64,000 nucleotides of DNA from Diphasiastrum complanatum (GCA_029204225.1 MU832032.1:26513-90512), one strand, 5' to 3'. Positions 1 to 11,851 are shown, counted from the first letter of the stretch. Made by a program: numbers and translations. Notes: generated from the sequence alone by a model not told the origin.

Positions 1-1112
1 CAATACATACCATAAAGCCAAAGCATGTTACCTGCTGTGTCTAAAGCGGGCTGGTGGCTATCATACAGTCTGTACGGTCGAGAATGCAAGTAAGAATCCT
101 CTTGAAAGGTACTGCAAAATTTGAAGTAATACTAAAGGAAAATCCACTGCAAACTACAATATCCAGCTATACCTCATAAACTCTGCTAATTAAAAATTGC
201 ACTTAAGAAATTAGAAATGGTAATTACAACATGTTAGGCTGCACAAAACTCCATAAGAGGAGTTGGTATCATCAATAAGAATGTCAAGATGAGTCTACAG
301 GCATGCACAACAAGTTTTCAGACAAAATGCCATGTAATCAGTCGGTGTAAAGCAGACATCTCAGTTGAAGCAAACATACAGAATTTTCACACAATGAAGC
401 ATAACACAGAGCATATTCACAGTGCCCTGGTATACTAAGGTCAAATATGAAGAGCTTTAAACAATAGCACTGCAGTTATGGGAAATAAAGCTTGACAACC
501 AAATAGTATGGGTTTTCTAATGCTTCTCAAACATCGTATTAGGTTAAATAACCAAAGTTTCTGGATTTCAAAACTACTTGAAATCCTTCAGCTACAAAAA
601 TTTCAACAGAATATCAACAGACAAAGTTAGTTTGTGTAACAAGAGTGCCGCAAAACTACAGCAGTCACAATATATGCGCACGCATGCCTCTGGATATCAG
701 TTTTTCAGGTCCATCTAGAATATAGAGACTGGACATGTGCATTTTTTTTACTGATAAGTAGACGAGCCAAACGATTGTACAAGATATATAAACAGCTACT
801 AAACGGTAGACTGAGCAAGCATAGCACGCTCTCTTGTACACCAAACCTCCATAGAAAATACATTAAATAGGTATATTCTGTCATGGGCCTGTGCAGTGTG
901 TTACCTTGTTGATGTGGGATAAAGTGATCTACTGGTATACTCAGAAACTCCAGGTGCGACAGAAATCACGTCAAGATGGTCAGCTCTGGCTCTCGGATGG
1001 ACTCTGTGCGGGATGTTATCAGCTCTTGGATCATCGTCCTAATTCAAAGAAACGAACTTGCTACTCAGTTGAAAACATCATTAACACAGAGGACTTAGAA
1101 ATGCAGAAATTG
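1..1112. other. 3' flank of the RNA-binding protein gene, no gene seen
   Basis: Downstream side of the minus-strand gene that stops at 1113. It presumably holds its 3' UTR. The short open frame at 891-1232 on the plus strand overlaps the real last exon and has no recognisable domain. I see no other gene or repeat here. Confidence 0.6.
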
Positions 1113-2356
1113 TCAGGTGCCAAAATTCTGCACAGCAAAAAAATTATGAAAACAAACCAAGGCAGGAATAGCTCTGTTCGCTCTAGGCAGAGCTTCTCCG
1201 TAGTCACGAATCACTGCACTAAGACGATCTGACCCATATCCTTGCCCTTGCGACTGTTCCAAGCGCTGGAAGTATGTATCATGATGGGCCACAAAGACAT
1301 TGCGGCCTCTTGAACTGCCCCTGCCTCTTCCTCCCCCATAACTCTCAGAAACTTCTCCGCTATCGTCATATCTGCCCCTTTTTGCACCCCGACTGTGTGA
1401 CCAAGCTGCTCTTCCTTCATACTCACCACCTAGACCTGGATTTCTAGTTCTGAGATGCCAAGCATTAGGAACACCATTTTCATGGGCCAAATATGCACTT
1501 CTTGGTCTTCCTCCTGAATGTGCAGGGTTTCCATAACCACCAGTATATGGACGGCTAGGAGGGCCTCGCGCCTTTGAGCTATTGAAATTACGAGAAGTGA
1601 GCGCAACAGCTGGACGCTCATAAGTCTGCTGCCTAGACTGAACTGGCCTACCAAATTCCAGATCCGGAATACGATCCATAATCTTCTCCAACGCATCTGC
1701 AGCAGCCATTTGCCTGGCTTTTGCTTTATCACATCCTTTACCTACTCCACGAGTGCAAGGAATTCCTGTATTGACTCCTCCAATCGTTGCAAATACTTCA
1801 AATGGTCCAAGAGAATTATCAGCAGCAATATCATAATGCACCTCACAACGGTGACGAGAAGCATACTCATGTAAAAGACTTAATGGGGTGTTGTTATTCA
1901 GTTTCTCCTCCTTTCTCATCTTTTCAATGACTTTGTGTACACGAGACATTTGATGGTTATTGAATTCCAATTCAACATCTGAACCCAAACCACACATGGT
2001 GCACTCAAACTTCTCCCTCAAAGGTTTTCCTTCCTCTGCATGGACCACTTCAGCAGGCTTGTCAATTTTCACTGTAGCAGTACCACTTTTGTCTTCACGA
2101 TTCATCAATGCTCTGTCAGCCACCAAATCCTTCTGAGCGGTCTGCTCCTTTGATGCATTGAATAGCTGCTGCTCAGTAGATGTCTCATCTCTAAAATGGT
2201 GCCTCCCACTAAATGAAGCACCACGTGAAATCCCACGGAAAAACCCTCGACCAGATCGAGCTCTTATTCTTCCAAAACGAGAACGACCGGCTCCACGGTC
2301 CCACCAACCTGATTCAAATCCACGGCCCCAGCCTACCTCAGCACTCCGACCCCGGC
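1113..2356 (-). CDS. Exon 6: RG-rich region, C2H2 zinc finger, dsRBM, C-terminus
   Basis: Acceptor GATGCAG|GCCGGG, stop TGA at 1115-1113, 413 codons plus the split codon. It holds the zinc finger (C-x2-C-x12-H-x5-H), the dsRBM with its basic C-terminal helix ([13 protein letters not shown]) and a late [10 protein letters not shown] tract. The last about 20 residues are hydrophobic and unlike the rest. They may be read-through of an unrecognised donor near 1145. Confidence 0.8.
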
Positions 2357-5300
2357 CTGCATCAGCCCCGGCCCCCAAAGAATACAACAATTTACTTGGA
2401 TTACAAAGAACCTATATACCTGATATTGAAGCAATGCACGTTGGCAACTCCAAAAACACTTAAGGAACAATATTAGAACTGTGGCAACAGATCAAGCAAG
2501 CAAACAATACCACGAAAAGATCTTTCACCACGGAAACCCCAACGTCCACGATGCCAGTCCATATGATATCCACCACGAAGTCCAGTGCCAACTTTCTTGA
2601 TTGTCCTCAATTGAGGCTTTGAAAGCTTCACTTTTACCTTTATCTGTTTATTTGCAGCACAAACAATTATAAGATGGGTGACTTACAAAAGGTCATCTTC
2701 AAGACAAAAGGTTGATAAACAAAATGCTCACCTTTGAATCGCCATCTGCGAGTTCTGTATTGTTCATTCCCTCTACACATGCCAAAGCTGATTCACGTGC
2801 CGCGTAATTGACAAACCCAAAATCTTTGCGTTTGGCGAAAGGCATATTACGAGCCAAAACTATACGTTCTATTTCACCATATTGGCTAAAGTGTTCTTTG
2901 GCATGTTCTTCATCCCAGGTAGTTGGCATGCCATCCACAAAGATAGATTTGACCTGCCAAAAAACTGTGAGACACTGGGAAAAAATCATTTAGTCACTCA
3001 AAAACTGGTCCATGGTCCAGCCATTTCACATTACAGAACCTTTCCATTTGGCCTTGAAACTCAAGTAGTAGAACATACCCTTATAATTTAAACAAAAGCT
3101 ACACAAATTGTTTATGACCAATCTGCTGATTCAAAACACTTTTTCACAAGCAGACAAACCTGATTCCTACATTACAACTTCTACTAAACTACATATCAGT
3201 GGGTCACCTGAGCCTTTGAAAAGAAACACATAAGTAAGCCAATGTTAAAGTTTGCTGGCATCCAGACAAGCTAACAGAACCTGCAGTTTTGAATGGAAAT
3301 GTTGTGCATCATAGAATCCGAACAATCTATGAAAGTTCTCCAAGCATTAACAAGCTACTGCAGAAACAATAATGTAAAAGACCCAAAACATTGCTAACGA
3401 GCTCCAACCCATGACAGTCTTGGCAAAGGGACAATAAACTGTCATGTGAGCATTTATGATCTCTCCACAGACATTGCCTGAAGAGATCCTCTTACCATAG
3501 TGCAGAACCTATAAGCTCATTCAAAAGAAAAGAAAATATCAAAGGCCAGTACCTGAGCCATCACTTCATCATCAGGCTCATTTATGGGGTCAGCCCATGC
3601 AATCTTAGCTGGCCTATCTGTTCCCAAAAAAACATTGAGCCTCTGAAGCCGCTTGAATGCAAATTTAGCATCCTTATGTGTTGAGAATTCAGCAAATGCA
3701 AACCCACGGCTCATTCCTGCATGTTGTGGATCTTCCATCAGGGTCAGCTCCTCAATATTCCCCACCCCATATTTTTTAAGTGTCTCAATTACCTGCATTG
3801 ACAAAAGTACGAAGAAATTTTGTGAGGAAAAATATATATTCAGAAAGCTGTGACATGCAAAATAAAGTGTCAATGGCAAAAAAGGATGTTCACCAAGGAA
3901 CAGAAGACGAAGATGCTTCGATTAATTACAACACACTTACAGTTTCCTTATTCCATTGCTTGTTCAGGTTCCCAATGAATAGTATATCGTTCTCCTCACT
4001 GGGGACTACTCCACAGATTCTTCCACGAACCTACGCAGTATCCCAGAAATTTCTATAAAGCTTATCAACAGTGAAAACAAATACCAGAATTGAAAATAAG
4101 ACAACAGCACATTCATAAGAGCTGAAGCTGAACTCGCACGACACCTTTCTCTTTTGCTGAAAGTGAACAGAAAACGCTTCGAACTCAAAATATATAAAAC
4201 TCAGGTTTGCTCAAAATTGAAGATTCCAACTAAAAGACTTGTGACATTTCACTCATGAGATGAAATCTTAGACACATCAAAGAAACTTTCTTAAATACAC
4301 AAAGTTCCAACTCTCATTTCAAATGATCTTTGACACACAAGCTGTGTGAAGTGAAGAAGTCTTGTGCACAATGTAGCCTATCTGAAAAAGCCTCAATTCA
4401 GATGGGCCCACGATTCCAAGGTTTTTGCAAATCAACGTTCACCTTACTGGTGCAACAGCAAAAACGTTGTTTGGAACCCCAAAACAAGCACAAAAATTCC
4501 AAAACCAAACATGCTCAGATGTCACAAGCTGCAGAATTGAGTGTACTGCAACTATGGAATATCATTGATTTCTTGTGGTTAACTAGTCTTCCTACAAAAT
4601 AAAAATGTTAGATAACAAAGTAATACATTGACCCTCAGGTGTTAAGACACGGCTAACATATCACTGACCGCCAAATTTTCCAGCCTTCAATTATTCAGAT
4701 GATCCCATGACTGGGAAAAGAAAACCCATCAAAACCACAACGCTTCCAAGAATCAAGGTTTTTCAATACATCTTAGGACCTTACAGAAATAATTTCACTT
4801 ACTTCAGACCCATGCTACTTGGCCCAAGGGTGACATCATAGAAACCCGTTCCACGGTTTTAAGGACGGAACGTACTGGTGCAGTACGTTGTCTTTTGATT
4901 ATGTAAAACTAAAAACAACAGAAACCGTCGGAACTTTAAACCCTAAACCACCAGCTCAGCTGTCAGACATCTACGTGTTTGAAACATTTCTGCCAATCCC
5001 ATAATTCTGCCGGTTCATTGATCGAGGCCGTTCATGTTTCTAGGTTCTAACATTTCTGCAGTTGTAACTTGCAGTAGTGTAGATAGAGGCAGCAAGGCAG
5101 TTCTGGCAGCATAGATCGATGCGATTCTGGCAGCGTCGATAAAGGTTTTCGTAGTTCCCATAGCAAGGCAGTTTGTGTTTACAGTTCATGTTCCCATGGT
5201 GACTAGTGAGTCAGAATATTGAAATCGCGTAGTTCTTTCAGTATGTACTGAAAAAGAAAAAAAAAATTGCTCATTCTAGAACGATATTCTGGAACGTGTT

Positions 5301-8300
5301 CTGTTCCTAAAAATCAGTCAAGTAAATTCCCAAGTCTACGGATTTCTATAAGGCTATTTGGCACAAGAGCTGGTTCAATTAACAATATAAACCTGGTCCA
5401 ACAAGTGCCATAAATCCCCATTTCTTCCCCAATATAAGTTCTTCATGACCTTCCTAATTCCTCCCAGCTCTGGGGGCATGCACTGCCACTCAAACATGTC
5501 GGATACTTCTCGTTGATTTCCCAAATATGCTTCTCATTGATGGAGGCACTTACAAATATCACTACAAAATTCATGCATGGTTAGTTCAAACACTTAAGCC
5601 GCCTATCCTCATGCATGCAAAATCACTGGGTAATTGGGTAAAGAGGCACCCTGACTTGAAAATGCAGAGAAAAAGCTCTATATCGACAACTCCAGGAAAA
5701 AGAGAAAACTCTACTACGAGTCATGGAATCTGTCGTCTCCTTCAAAAGGCTACTTTCCTTGTTCTTTGGGTTTTCTAGGTGCAAATTGGGCTTGTCTTGG
5801 TCTCTACAAACCCGCAGTCAACTTCTGTGTCTACACTAGAGCTTGAGGATGTTAAGATTCTTAAGCCTTCTAGCAGGAAATCAATGGAGGGACAGGCATT
5901 TATCTGCACAAGTTCATATCTACAGCCATGTTTATCGATAGCTGTGTAAAGAAAAGCTACATATGACCCTTCTAGCCAAAAAAAAAAAAAGCTAGACATT
6001 CAGCAATTTGCTACCCATTGCACCAGCAATACAGAAAGCTCCTATAACCCACATCAAATATCCAACATGCATGCTCCAAGAAGTCAGTTCAATTAACAAA
6101 AGGCAGCCATATATTCTTGTTCTTTCTACAACCAGGAAATGGATCCATATAACCAAAACTGAGCCAGAAATCGAGTCTACAAGCTGCACAATATGCTCTT
6201 ATCCATTCCTACCTTAAGAGCTCATTGTTTCCTATGTCTTACCTATGTCTTAACCTTGTCCATTTTTGTCCAGCCTAATTCATAATGAGTCTAGCACCAT
6301 TCTGGAGCAGATTAGTTGTTCGATGACTCATATAGTATTTGATATACCTTTTACCGAGCAATAGTCCCTTATAGTCATTATGATATCTGATTATAGCCCA
6401 TTGCTTGATTAATCATTGAACCTCTTCAAGACTGGGCCCAATGACAGTGGGGTTAGATCAAAACAATAAGACTATTTGAAGAACAAAGGCTACAGTCAGC
6501 ATCAGAGGCAAGCTGCAGGCAACGTTGAATGGACTGATGGCTTTGTGGGGATAAAGCCATGAGTTGGCACATGGTAGCTGGCCAGGATATCCAGGAGGCC
6601 AAAGCTGGCACCTGCAAAGAAAGCTACTAGGATATTGATGATGCAACAAAGGCCCAAGTAGAATGAAGGCAGAGGACCAGAAGAATGGGGCAGAACGCGA
6701 CAAACAGAGACCGGTCAGTAGAAACCAAACCCACAAGGGAATAAAGAGGATATTTGATTGAAAAAGAGAAAGGTATAAATTGAAGAAGAGACCTGTTTTT
6801 TACGCTATTAAAAATCATGTTTTGAAGGGTAAAATAAGAGTTGGGGGGTGTTACAAGCACGTAACCAGTGCCAAACCCTAGAGAACGCAGGAGGTCAGAT
6901 ACCACAGTTAGGGGCGTGTCCAACGTACACGTCCAACAGGGCAAGACAGTGTGAGTAGTGTGCCCCGGCACGGTCCATAGCCATGGCGGGCCTAACACAG
7001 CATAGGGACCCTATCAGCAGGATAGGGCCCCACGTTGGGTCCCGACGTGTAGTCGGTCACGTCAGTGCCACGTGGCCGACACTTGGTAGTATGCATGCTA
7101 CGACTGGGCTAGGAGGGGCTTACTCCATATCAGGGAGTTGGCAAGGTTGGGTGGACCAGTTAGTGTTTGCCCTACTGTGGTGTTGAGACCTCTAACACTG
7201 GTATCAGCTTTTATCACAAATGCTCCAGCTACCTTTATGACTTTGATGAACAGTGTCCTTAGACCATACTTAGGTAAGTTTGTAGTCGTGTTTTTAGATG
7301 ACATCCTCGTCTACAGTAAAACGAGGATGAGCATCTTAAACACCTCAGAAAGGTGTTTCGACTGCTTAGAAAGCATAAGCTTTATGCTAAGAAATGTAAG
7401 TGTGGATTCTTCGTTGAAGAAGTAGCTTATTTGGGTCACATTATCTCGGCAGATGGGATTAAGATGGACCCCAGTAAGGTTAAAGCCATACTCAGTTGGC
7501 TGAGACCTCATAATATTTTAGATCTACAGATCTTTCTAGGTTTGGCGGGATATTACAAACGATTTGTCAAAGAATATGCTCAGATAGCAGTTTCTATGAC
7601 AAATCTTCTTAAGGGGAAGGGAAAGGAGTTCAAATGGGAGTCTGCACAGCAGGAGAGCTTTGAGGCTCTCAAAATTGCCTTAGCTACTGCACCCGTTTTT
7701 AAAAGACGTCGACCCCAATCAGTCATTTGTGGTTGAAACAGATACTAGCGACTTTGCGGTTGGTGTTGTACTAACGCAGAATGGACGACCAGTTTCGTTC
7801 GAGTCTCGAGAGTAAAAAACTCGAACCAGCACAGACTAGGTATAGTGCCTATAAAAAGGAACACTTCTCCATAGTACATGCCCTTAAGACTTGGAGGCAT
7901 TATTTGTATGGTGCCAACTTTGAGGTGACCATGAAAGTCTTAGATATCTTGGCAATCAGCCTGAGCTCAAAGGTCGGAAAGCTCGTTGGACTGAGTTAAT
8001 GCAAGAGTTTGATATGTCTATCAGATATAGACGAGGGAAATTCAATACAGAAGCAGATGCCCTTAGTAAAATGCCTATGATAAACGAGTTGAGTTTCACT
8101 CAGATTCGTAGTGGGTTACTCGAGTCCTTGAGAGGGAAGTGCCAGCATGATGCTTACTTCTCTACTATCAAGAGGTCCGTCCAGAGCAGACAGTCACAGA
8201 CTTTAGAACCAGTTCCCAAGGCTGGTGCCAGTTCATCCAAGAATAAGGCAGCTTCCGTTGAGGATGATGAGTTCGAGTATACGTCAGATGACGTTGAGGA

Positions 8301-11300
8301 CTCAGAGCCTGTTCTACCCAAGCAAACCGCAGTGGTTGAGGGTCAGTTGACTCAAGAATTCAAATGGAAACAGTATTCCATTCAGGATGAGTACTTGCTC
8401 TATAGGGATAGAGTATGTGTCCCCAATTCAGAGGATTATAGGCAGCGGGTCCTATATGAGTGTCATGATAGTCCTAGTGCGGGGCACCCAGGCATTCAAA
8501 AGACTTATGAACTTCTTCGGAGGCAATTCTTTGTGGCCTAGTATGAAACAGGACGTCCAGCAGTATGTACTTAGTTGCCAGAAATGTCAGGTAAATAAAG
8601 CAGAGCGTTTAAAGGCTCCTTTGTTACAGCCCTTAGATATACCAGCTGGTAAGTGGGCCAATATTTCCATGGATTTCATCGCACACCTGCCTAAGACCCA
8701 AAAGGGTAACGAGGCTATATGGGTCACAGTTGACCGTTTGACCAAAATGGCTCACTTTATTCCGACTAAAACAACCGTTAGAACTCCAGAGTTAGCGCGG
8801 TCACATCAGTGCCATGTGGCCGACATTCGGCAGTATGCATGCTACCAGTCCTGGGCCAGGAGGGGCTTACTCTATATCAGGGAGTTGGCAAGGTTGGGTG
8901 GATCAGTTAGTGTTTGCCCTACTGTGGCACATTGAGAAGCATGCATACTTTTCAAGCTAGTTTGATCATATTTGGACAGTCCATATTTAAAATTAGCAAA
9001 AACACACATACAGTATATTACAAGGTTCACACCATTGTTCCGAGAGTAACATGGTCTATCTGTGCAACAAGATAAAAATTCACTTTTGTTCAGTTCTGGT
9101 TTAAAAAGTACAACTGAGTCTTGAATGACCAAAACCGATTCAAGTAAAGTTCAAACTAATGATAAAACTAGAAATGGATTCTAAAAAATTAAAGATCAAA
9201 ATGAGATCACCTTCTTCAACTTCACAGATAAAATTACACGTGCAAGATGATAAAATAATGTGAGAAAGCAGATTCATATGTTCCTCACCCTCACTTATAA
9301 CACACATAATTAGTCACAGTAATGCCAATTCGATTAACGTAAACAATACACCAAGTGGAAGCATCATCAATGTATGGTACAATCACAAAGTCAATTGCTT
9401 CAACTAAGGCATTACTATCAACAATAGCATGGAGGTTTCACCACCACCAAGAGCTACCAATCAAAAATTCATCAATTCATTCAACTTTACACCCTAAACT
9501 AACCCTTGTTATGCCCACAGAGCTTCTAGATGCACAGAAAACAACCATTATAACCTTCCGAAAGCACTGATCAGGAAAAAAGTTCTCCCTAATTTAGGTA
9601 CTCCTATTTGTTTGTAGCTCAATGGTCAAAAGCTAATAGCTATCAAACCATGTAGTTCTTTTACTGTGGTAGAAACGAGTTGGAATAAGGTTTTGCTGAT
9701 TACCTCAATACAAAGGTGCTACTTTACAGTAAAAAATATAGGCAAATGGCAGGTTCTGAGTGCCTGGTCTTTTTCACACAGAGAAAAGATCACCTTCACT
9801 CCACAACAGTCCAACTCATGGGCCGTGACAGGAAGTTCGACTTCTACTGCCACACTTGAAGCAAGATAACGTTACCTCTTTGTCGGTAATCACTTTGTTG
9901 GTAATCGTCTTGTGGAAAATAACATCATGGAATAGTACTAGTTCTAATATGTCACACTTATACAAACTCTTTAGCTTGATGGTAACACCAAAAGATGTAA
10001 GTGGTGTAAAACATCTAGAATTGAAGGCAGGTCGACTATATACAAATGTTTCAGGTACTTTGATCAAGAACAAGCTAAATTCAGTTCCAGAATGATCGGG
10101 GGGTCTTACATGCTCCGTTCAAAACATGTCAATTCCTTCATTGTTATTCGATACCTACAAATTCTGGAATCAAATAAGTCAGTAAAACATTATTTGCCTT
10201 AAACCTTTAGGTGAAGACCTGTATGTGTGTGTGAGTTTTGATGAGAGAAGAGGGCACATATAAAATCAAGAAGGACAACGTCATATAGAAGCCAACCTGA
10301 ACATGCTCAAGCTCAACGGTAGCATGCTTGGCTTGTGATGCAGTGGCATATTGAACAAATGCAAAACCCTTGTTCTTGCCTGTGTGAAAACTTTTCATTA
10401 ATCTAACCTCCTTCACCTCTCCCACTCTTTCAAATACTTTTTTAAGATCTTCCTCTGTTGCATCTCTGTCAAGGCCCCCTACAAAAACCTCCATTTTCTT
10501 TCGTTTCTGCCTTTCTGATACAGGCATAACTTGTTGGACATCTGGGTATTCCTTTGCAAATTGCTCCGCTTCTTCTTCTGCGCCCTCTGCCTGCTCATCT
10601 TCCTCCATTTCTTCCTCTTTCTCAACCTCAATCTCTTCCTCTTCCTGTACTTCTACTTCCTCTTCATCCTCGTACTCGATTTCCTCAATAACTTCTACTT
10701 CCTCTTCTACGTCTTCTCCCTCCCCTTCCTCATCCTCCTGGCCTCTTTCATTCCCACCTTCCGCAAGCTTTTCTTCCTCAGCTATTACTTCCTCCTCTTG
10801 ACTCTCTTGGCCCTCCACTTCCTCTATTTCATCTTCAACCTCGGCTCCCTGCTCTTCTTCGACCTCACGCTCCTCTATTTCCTCCACTTCCTCACCTTCA
10901 ATTTCTACCTCCGTCCCTTCGCCAAGTTCTTTCACATCTCCTTCCTCCTCCTCTTTTTGCTTTTCTTCTTCATCTTTGCTACCTTTGCCTTCCACGCCAG
11001 CTTCTGCAAGATCTTCCCTCAAAGACTCCGTCACTCCTGCACCGACCGCTGCTAGGGTTTGCTCTGCTTCAATCTCCACAGCAATCTTAGAATCCACCTC
11101 CTCTTTCGCATTATCTGCCATCTGTGGTCCATAATCTGCCTCCAGCCCAATCTTCACAACACTCTGCTCCCGCTTAATGCCTGATTCATCTGCAGCATTA
11201 CAGACCACGGAAGATTTGAAATCATCACCAGGAGTAAGAAACTCACTCTCTGATTTCACAACCGACGCCGGGGTCTGGAAATCTGCAACAGTGGGAGATG

Positions 11301-11682
11301 CCTCCACATCCATTTCCTGATTGCTTGGAGATTGCAAGCCAGATTTCACATCCCAAGCCGGGGTCTGGAAATCTGCAACAGTGGGAGATGCCGCCACATC
11401 CATTTCCTGATTGCTTGGAGATTTCAAGCCAGATTTCACATCGCAAGCCGGGGTCTGGAAGTCTGCAACAGTGGGAGATGCCGCCACATCCATTTCCTGA
11501 TTGCTTGGAGATTGCAAGCCAGATTTCACATCACAAGCCGGGGTCTGGAAATCTGATACAGTGGGAGATGCCGCCACATCCATTTCCTGGTTGCTTGGGG
11601 ATTGCAAGCCAGATTTCTGAGCGGCTTTCTTGATGGCAGGGCTATTCTTGGAGCTGCCCGCAGTGGTGCCTCGAGTCCTCAT
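1113..11682 (-). CDS. Three-RRM RNA-binding protein with acidic N-terminus, C2H2 zinc finger and dsRNA-binding motif (hnRNP Q / A1CF-like), six exons
   Basis: Six exons join in frame with GT-AG borders: 11682-10297, 4030-3941, 3792-3553, 2953-2732, 2643-2511, 2356-1113, giving about 1104 residues. Seen in order: four 30-residue repeats (about 24-143), a long Glu-rich stretch (about 200-390), RRM1 (395-462 onward; VFVGGL and KGFAFVQY), RRM2 ([14 protein letters not shown]; about 477-560), RRM3 ([14 protein letters not shown]; about 575-650), an RG-rich linker, a C-x2-C-x12-H-x5-H zinc finger (about 809-831), a dsRNA-binding motif (about 847-916) and a C-terminal RG-rich tract. The consecutive RRMs joined by PSEEND and EVMAQ linkers resemble the plant hnRNP Q/LIF2-like family as known from Arabidopsis (AT2G44710 type). 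A nuclear role in RNA binding is inferred. The combination with zinc finger and dsRBM is unusual. A further 3' exon cannot be excluded. No frameshift is seen, so the gene looks intact. Confidence 0.85.
2511..2643 (-). CDS. Exon 5: basic post-RRM linker
   Basis: 133 bases, acceptor AAACAG|ATAAAG and donor TCGTG|GTATTG, leaving phase 1. It encodes a Lys-rich stretch followed by RGG-like residues around [19 protein letters not shown]. The split glycine codon is completed by GC at the start of exon 6, which supports both borders. Confidence 0.75.
2732..2953 (-). CDS. Exon 4: RRM3
   Basis: 74 codons, acceptor TTGGCAG|GTCAAA and donor TCAAAG|GTGAGC, phase 0. RNP2 is IFVDGM and RNP1 is KDFGFVNY, so the whole third RRM fits in one exon. 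Confidence 0.85.
3553..3792 (-). CDS. Exon 3: remainder of RRM2
   Basis: 80 codons, acceptor ATGCAG|GTAATT and donor CTCAG|GTACTG, phase 0. It carries the RNP1-type motif RGFAFAEF and ends in the DDEVMAQ linker typical of hnRNP Q-like proteins just before RRM3. Confidence 0.85.
3941..4030 (-). CDS. Exon 2: linker and RNP2 of RRM2
   Basis: 30 codons. The acceptor is GCGTAG|GTTCGT and the donor ACT|GTAAGT, phase 0 on both sides. It encodes the PSEEND linker and the LFIGNL strand of RRM2. It is too short to show up alone, but its frame joins exons 1 and 3 exactly, which supports the very long first intron. Confidence 0.85.
4031..6844. other. Intron 1, 3' part: no gene recognised
   Basis: Noncoding sequence on both strands with short, domain-free open frames. 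A stretch at about 4850-5300 has paired-looking GGAACG/CGTTC motifs near its ends that could be an old transposon remnant, but I could not define termini or a target duplication. Confidence 0.5.
7047..7183 (+). repeat. LTR segment, upstream copy
   Basis: Shares GGTCAC-TCAGTGCCA, the GCATGCTAC string and a long AGGAGGGGCTTACTC block with 8793-8930. It ends in CCCTACTGTGG. This is the 3' part of the 5' LTR. Confidence 0.75.
7205..8795 (+). pseudogene. Ty3/gypsy RT-RNase H-integrase remnant
   Basis: RT begins at [13 protein letters not shown] and contains the catalytic [10 protein letters not shown] frameshift follows near 7330, then the thumb region with LGHIIS and [11 protein letters not shown], another frameshift near 7715, RNase H with TDTSDFAVG and HYLYG, an in-frame stop near 7815, and the HHCC and core start of integrase ([30 protein letters not shown]). 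The RT fingers and palm start are deleted and the integrase is cut after its first core strands. It is dead: at least three frame breaks. Confidence 0.85.
8793..8930 (+). repeat. LTR segment, downstream copy fused to integrase
   Basis: Same sequence as 7047-7183 with scattered substitutions. It starts abruptly after the integrase codons at about 8790, so the 5' part of this LTR was lost with the integrase 3' end. Confidence 0.75.
8933..10296. other. Intron 1, 5' part: no gene recognised
   Basis: AT-rich noncoding sequence between the gypsy remnant and exon 1. No transposon termini or RNA gene were seen. Confidence 0.5.
10297..11682 (-). CDS. Exon 1: start, 30-residue repeats, acidic region, RRM1
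   Basis: 462 codons from ATG at 11682. The donor follows codon EHVQ and reads CAG|GTTGGC at 10297/10296, phase 0. The start is chosen because it is the first ATG after the pyrimidine-rich leader and TATA box. The start-proximal residues are basic and Ser-rich, then come the four repeats. The Glu-rich region also gives a spurious antisense open frame at 10531-11055. Confidence 0.85.
11254..11613 (-). repeat. Four tandem copies of a 90-bp in-frame coding repeat
   Basis: Each copy encodes 30 residues with the core [19 protein letters not shown] followed by DFQTP. Copies differ at a few bases only (for example Q/K at residue 4, S/A before DFQTP, AC/AW/AS after TP). High DNA identity implies recent expansion. 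The repeat is Ser/Pro-rich, with SP and TP sites that could be phosphorylated (inference). A related [11 protein letters not shown] segment follows as a decayed fifth copy. Confidence 0.9.
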
Positions 11683-11798
11683 GGCTGCGAGCGCACGGGA
11701 CTATATCCTTCAAAGGAAGCCGTTATGGAGCGGATTGGAGAGATGGATCGGATCGTGAACGCCGAACGATTACGAAGAGATGGAAAAAGGAAGATGAT

Positions 11799-11833
11799 GG
11801 AGAGAAAAGAGAAAAGAGAAAAGAGAAAAGAGG
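11799..11833. repeat. AAAAGAG pentamer-like repeat in the presumed 5' leader
   Basis: Repeated GAGAAAA units on the plus strand, so the leader of the minus-strand gene would be a pyrimidine-rich CTTTT run. Such tracts are common in plant leaders. Confidence 0.6.
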
Positions 11834-11851
11834 TAAGCCACGTTATGAGGT

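Larger units (their letters stand above)
6848..8932 (+). mobile_element. Doubly deleted Ty3/gypsy LTR element inside intron 1
   Basis: Layout seen: LTR-like sequence from about 6848 to 7183; a TGGTATCAG primer-binding-like string at 7199; then directly the middle of reverse transcriptase; RNase H; integrase up to about 8792; then a copy of the last about 140 bases of the LTR (8793-8930). The segments 7047-7183 and 8793-8930 are clearly alike. So gag, protease and the start of RT are missing, as are the end of integrase and most of the 3' LTR. The insertion lies opposite to the host gene and is spliced out with intron 1. LTR start and target duplication were not resolved. Confidence 0.75.

Noticed and set aside
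10531-11055. 174-codon plus-strand open frame rich in Phe/Leu
   Set aside because: It is the antisense of the Glu-rich part of exon 1; its composition follows directly from GAA/GAG codons on the other strand.
11298-11633. Plus-strand frames with a repeated [15 protein letters not shown] peptide
   Set aside because: Antisense readings of the 90-bp coding repeat.
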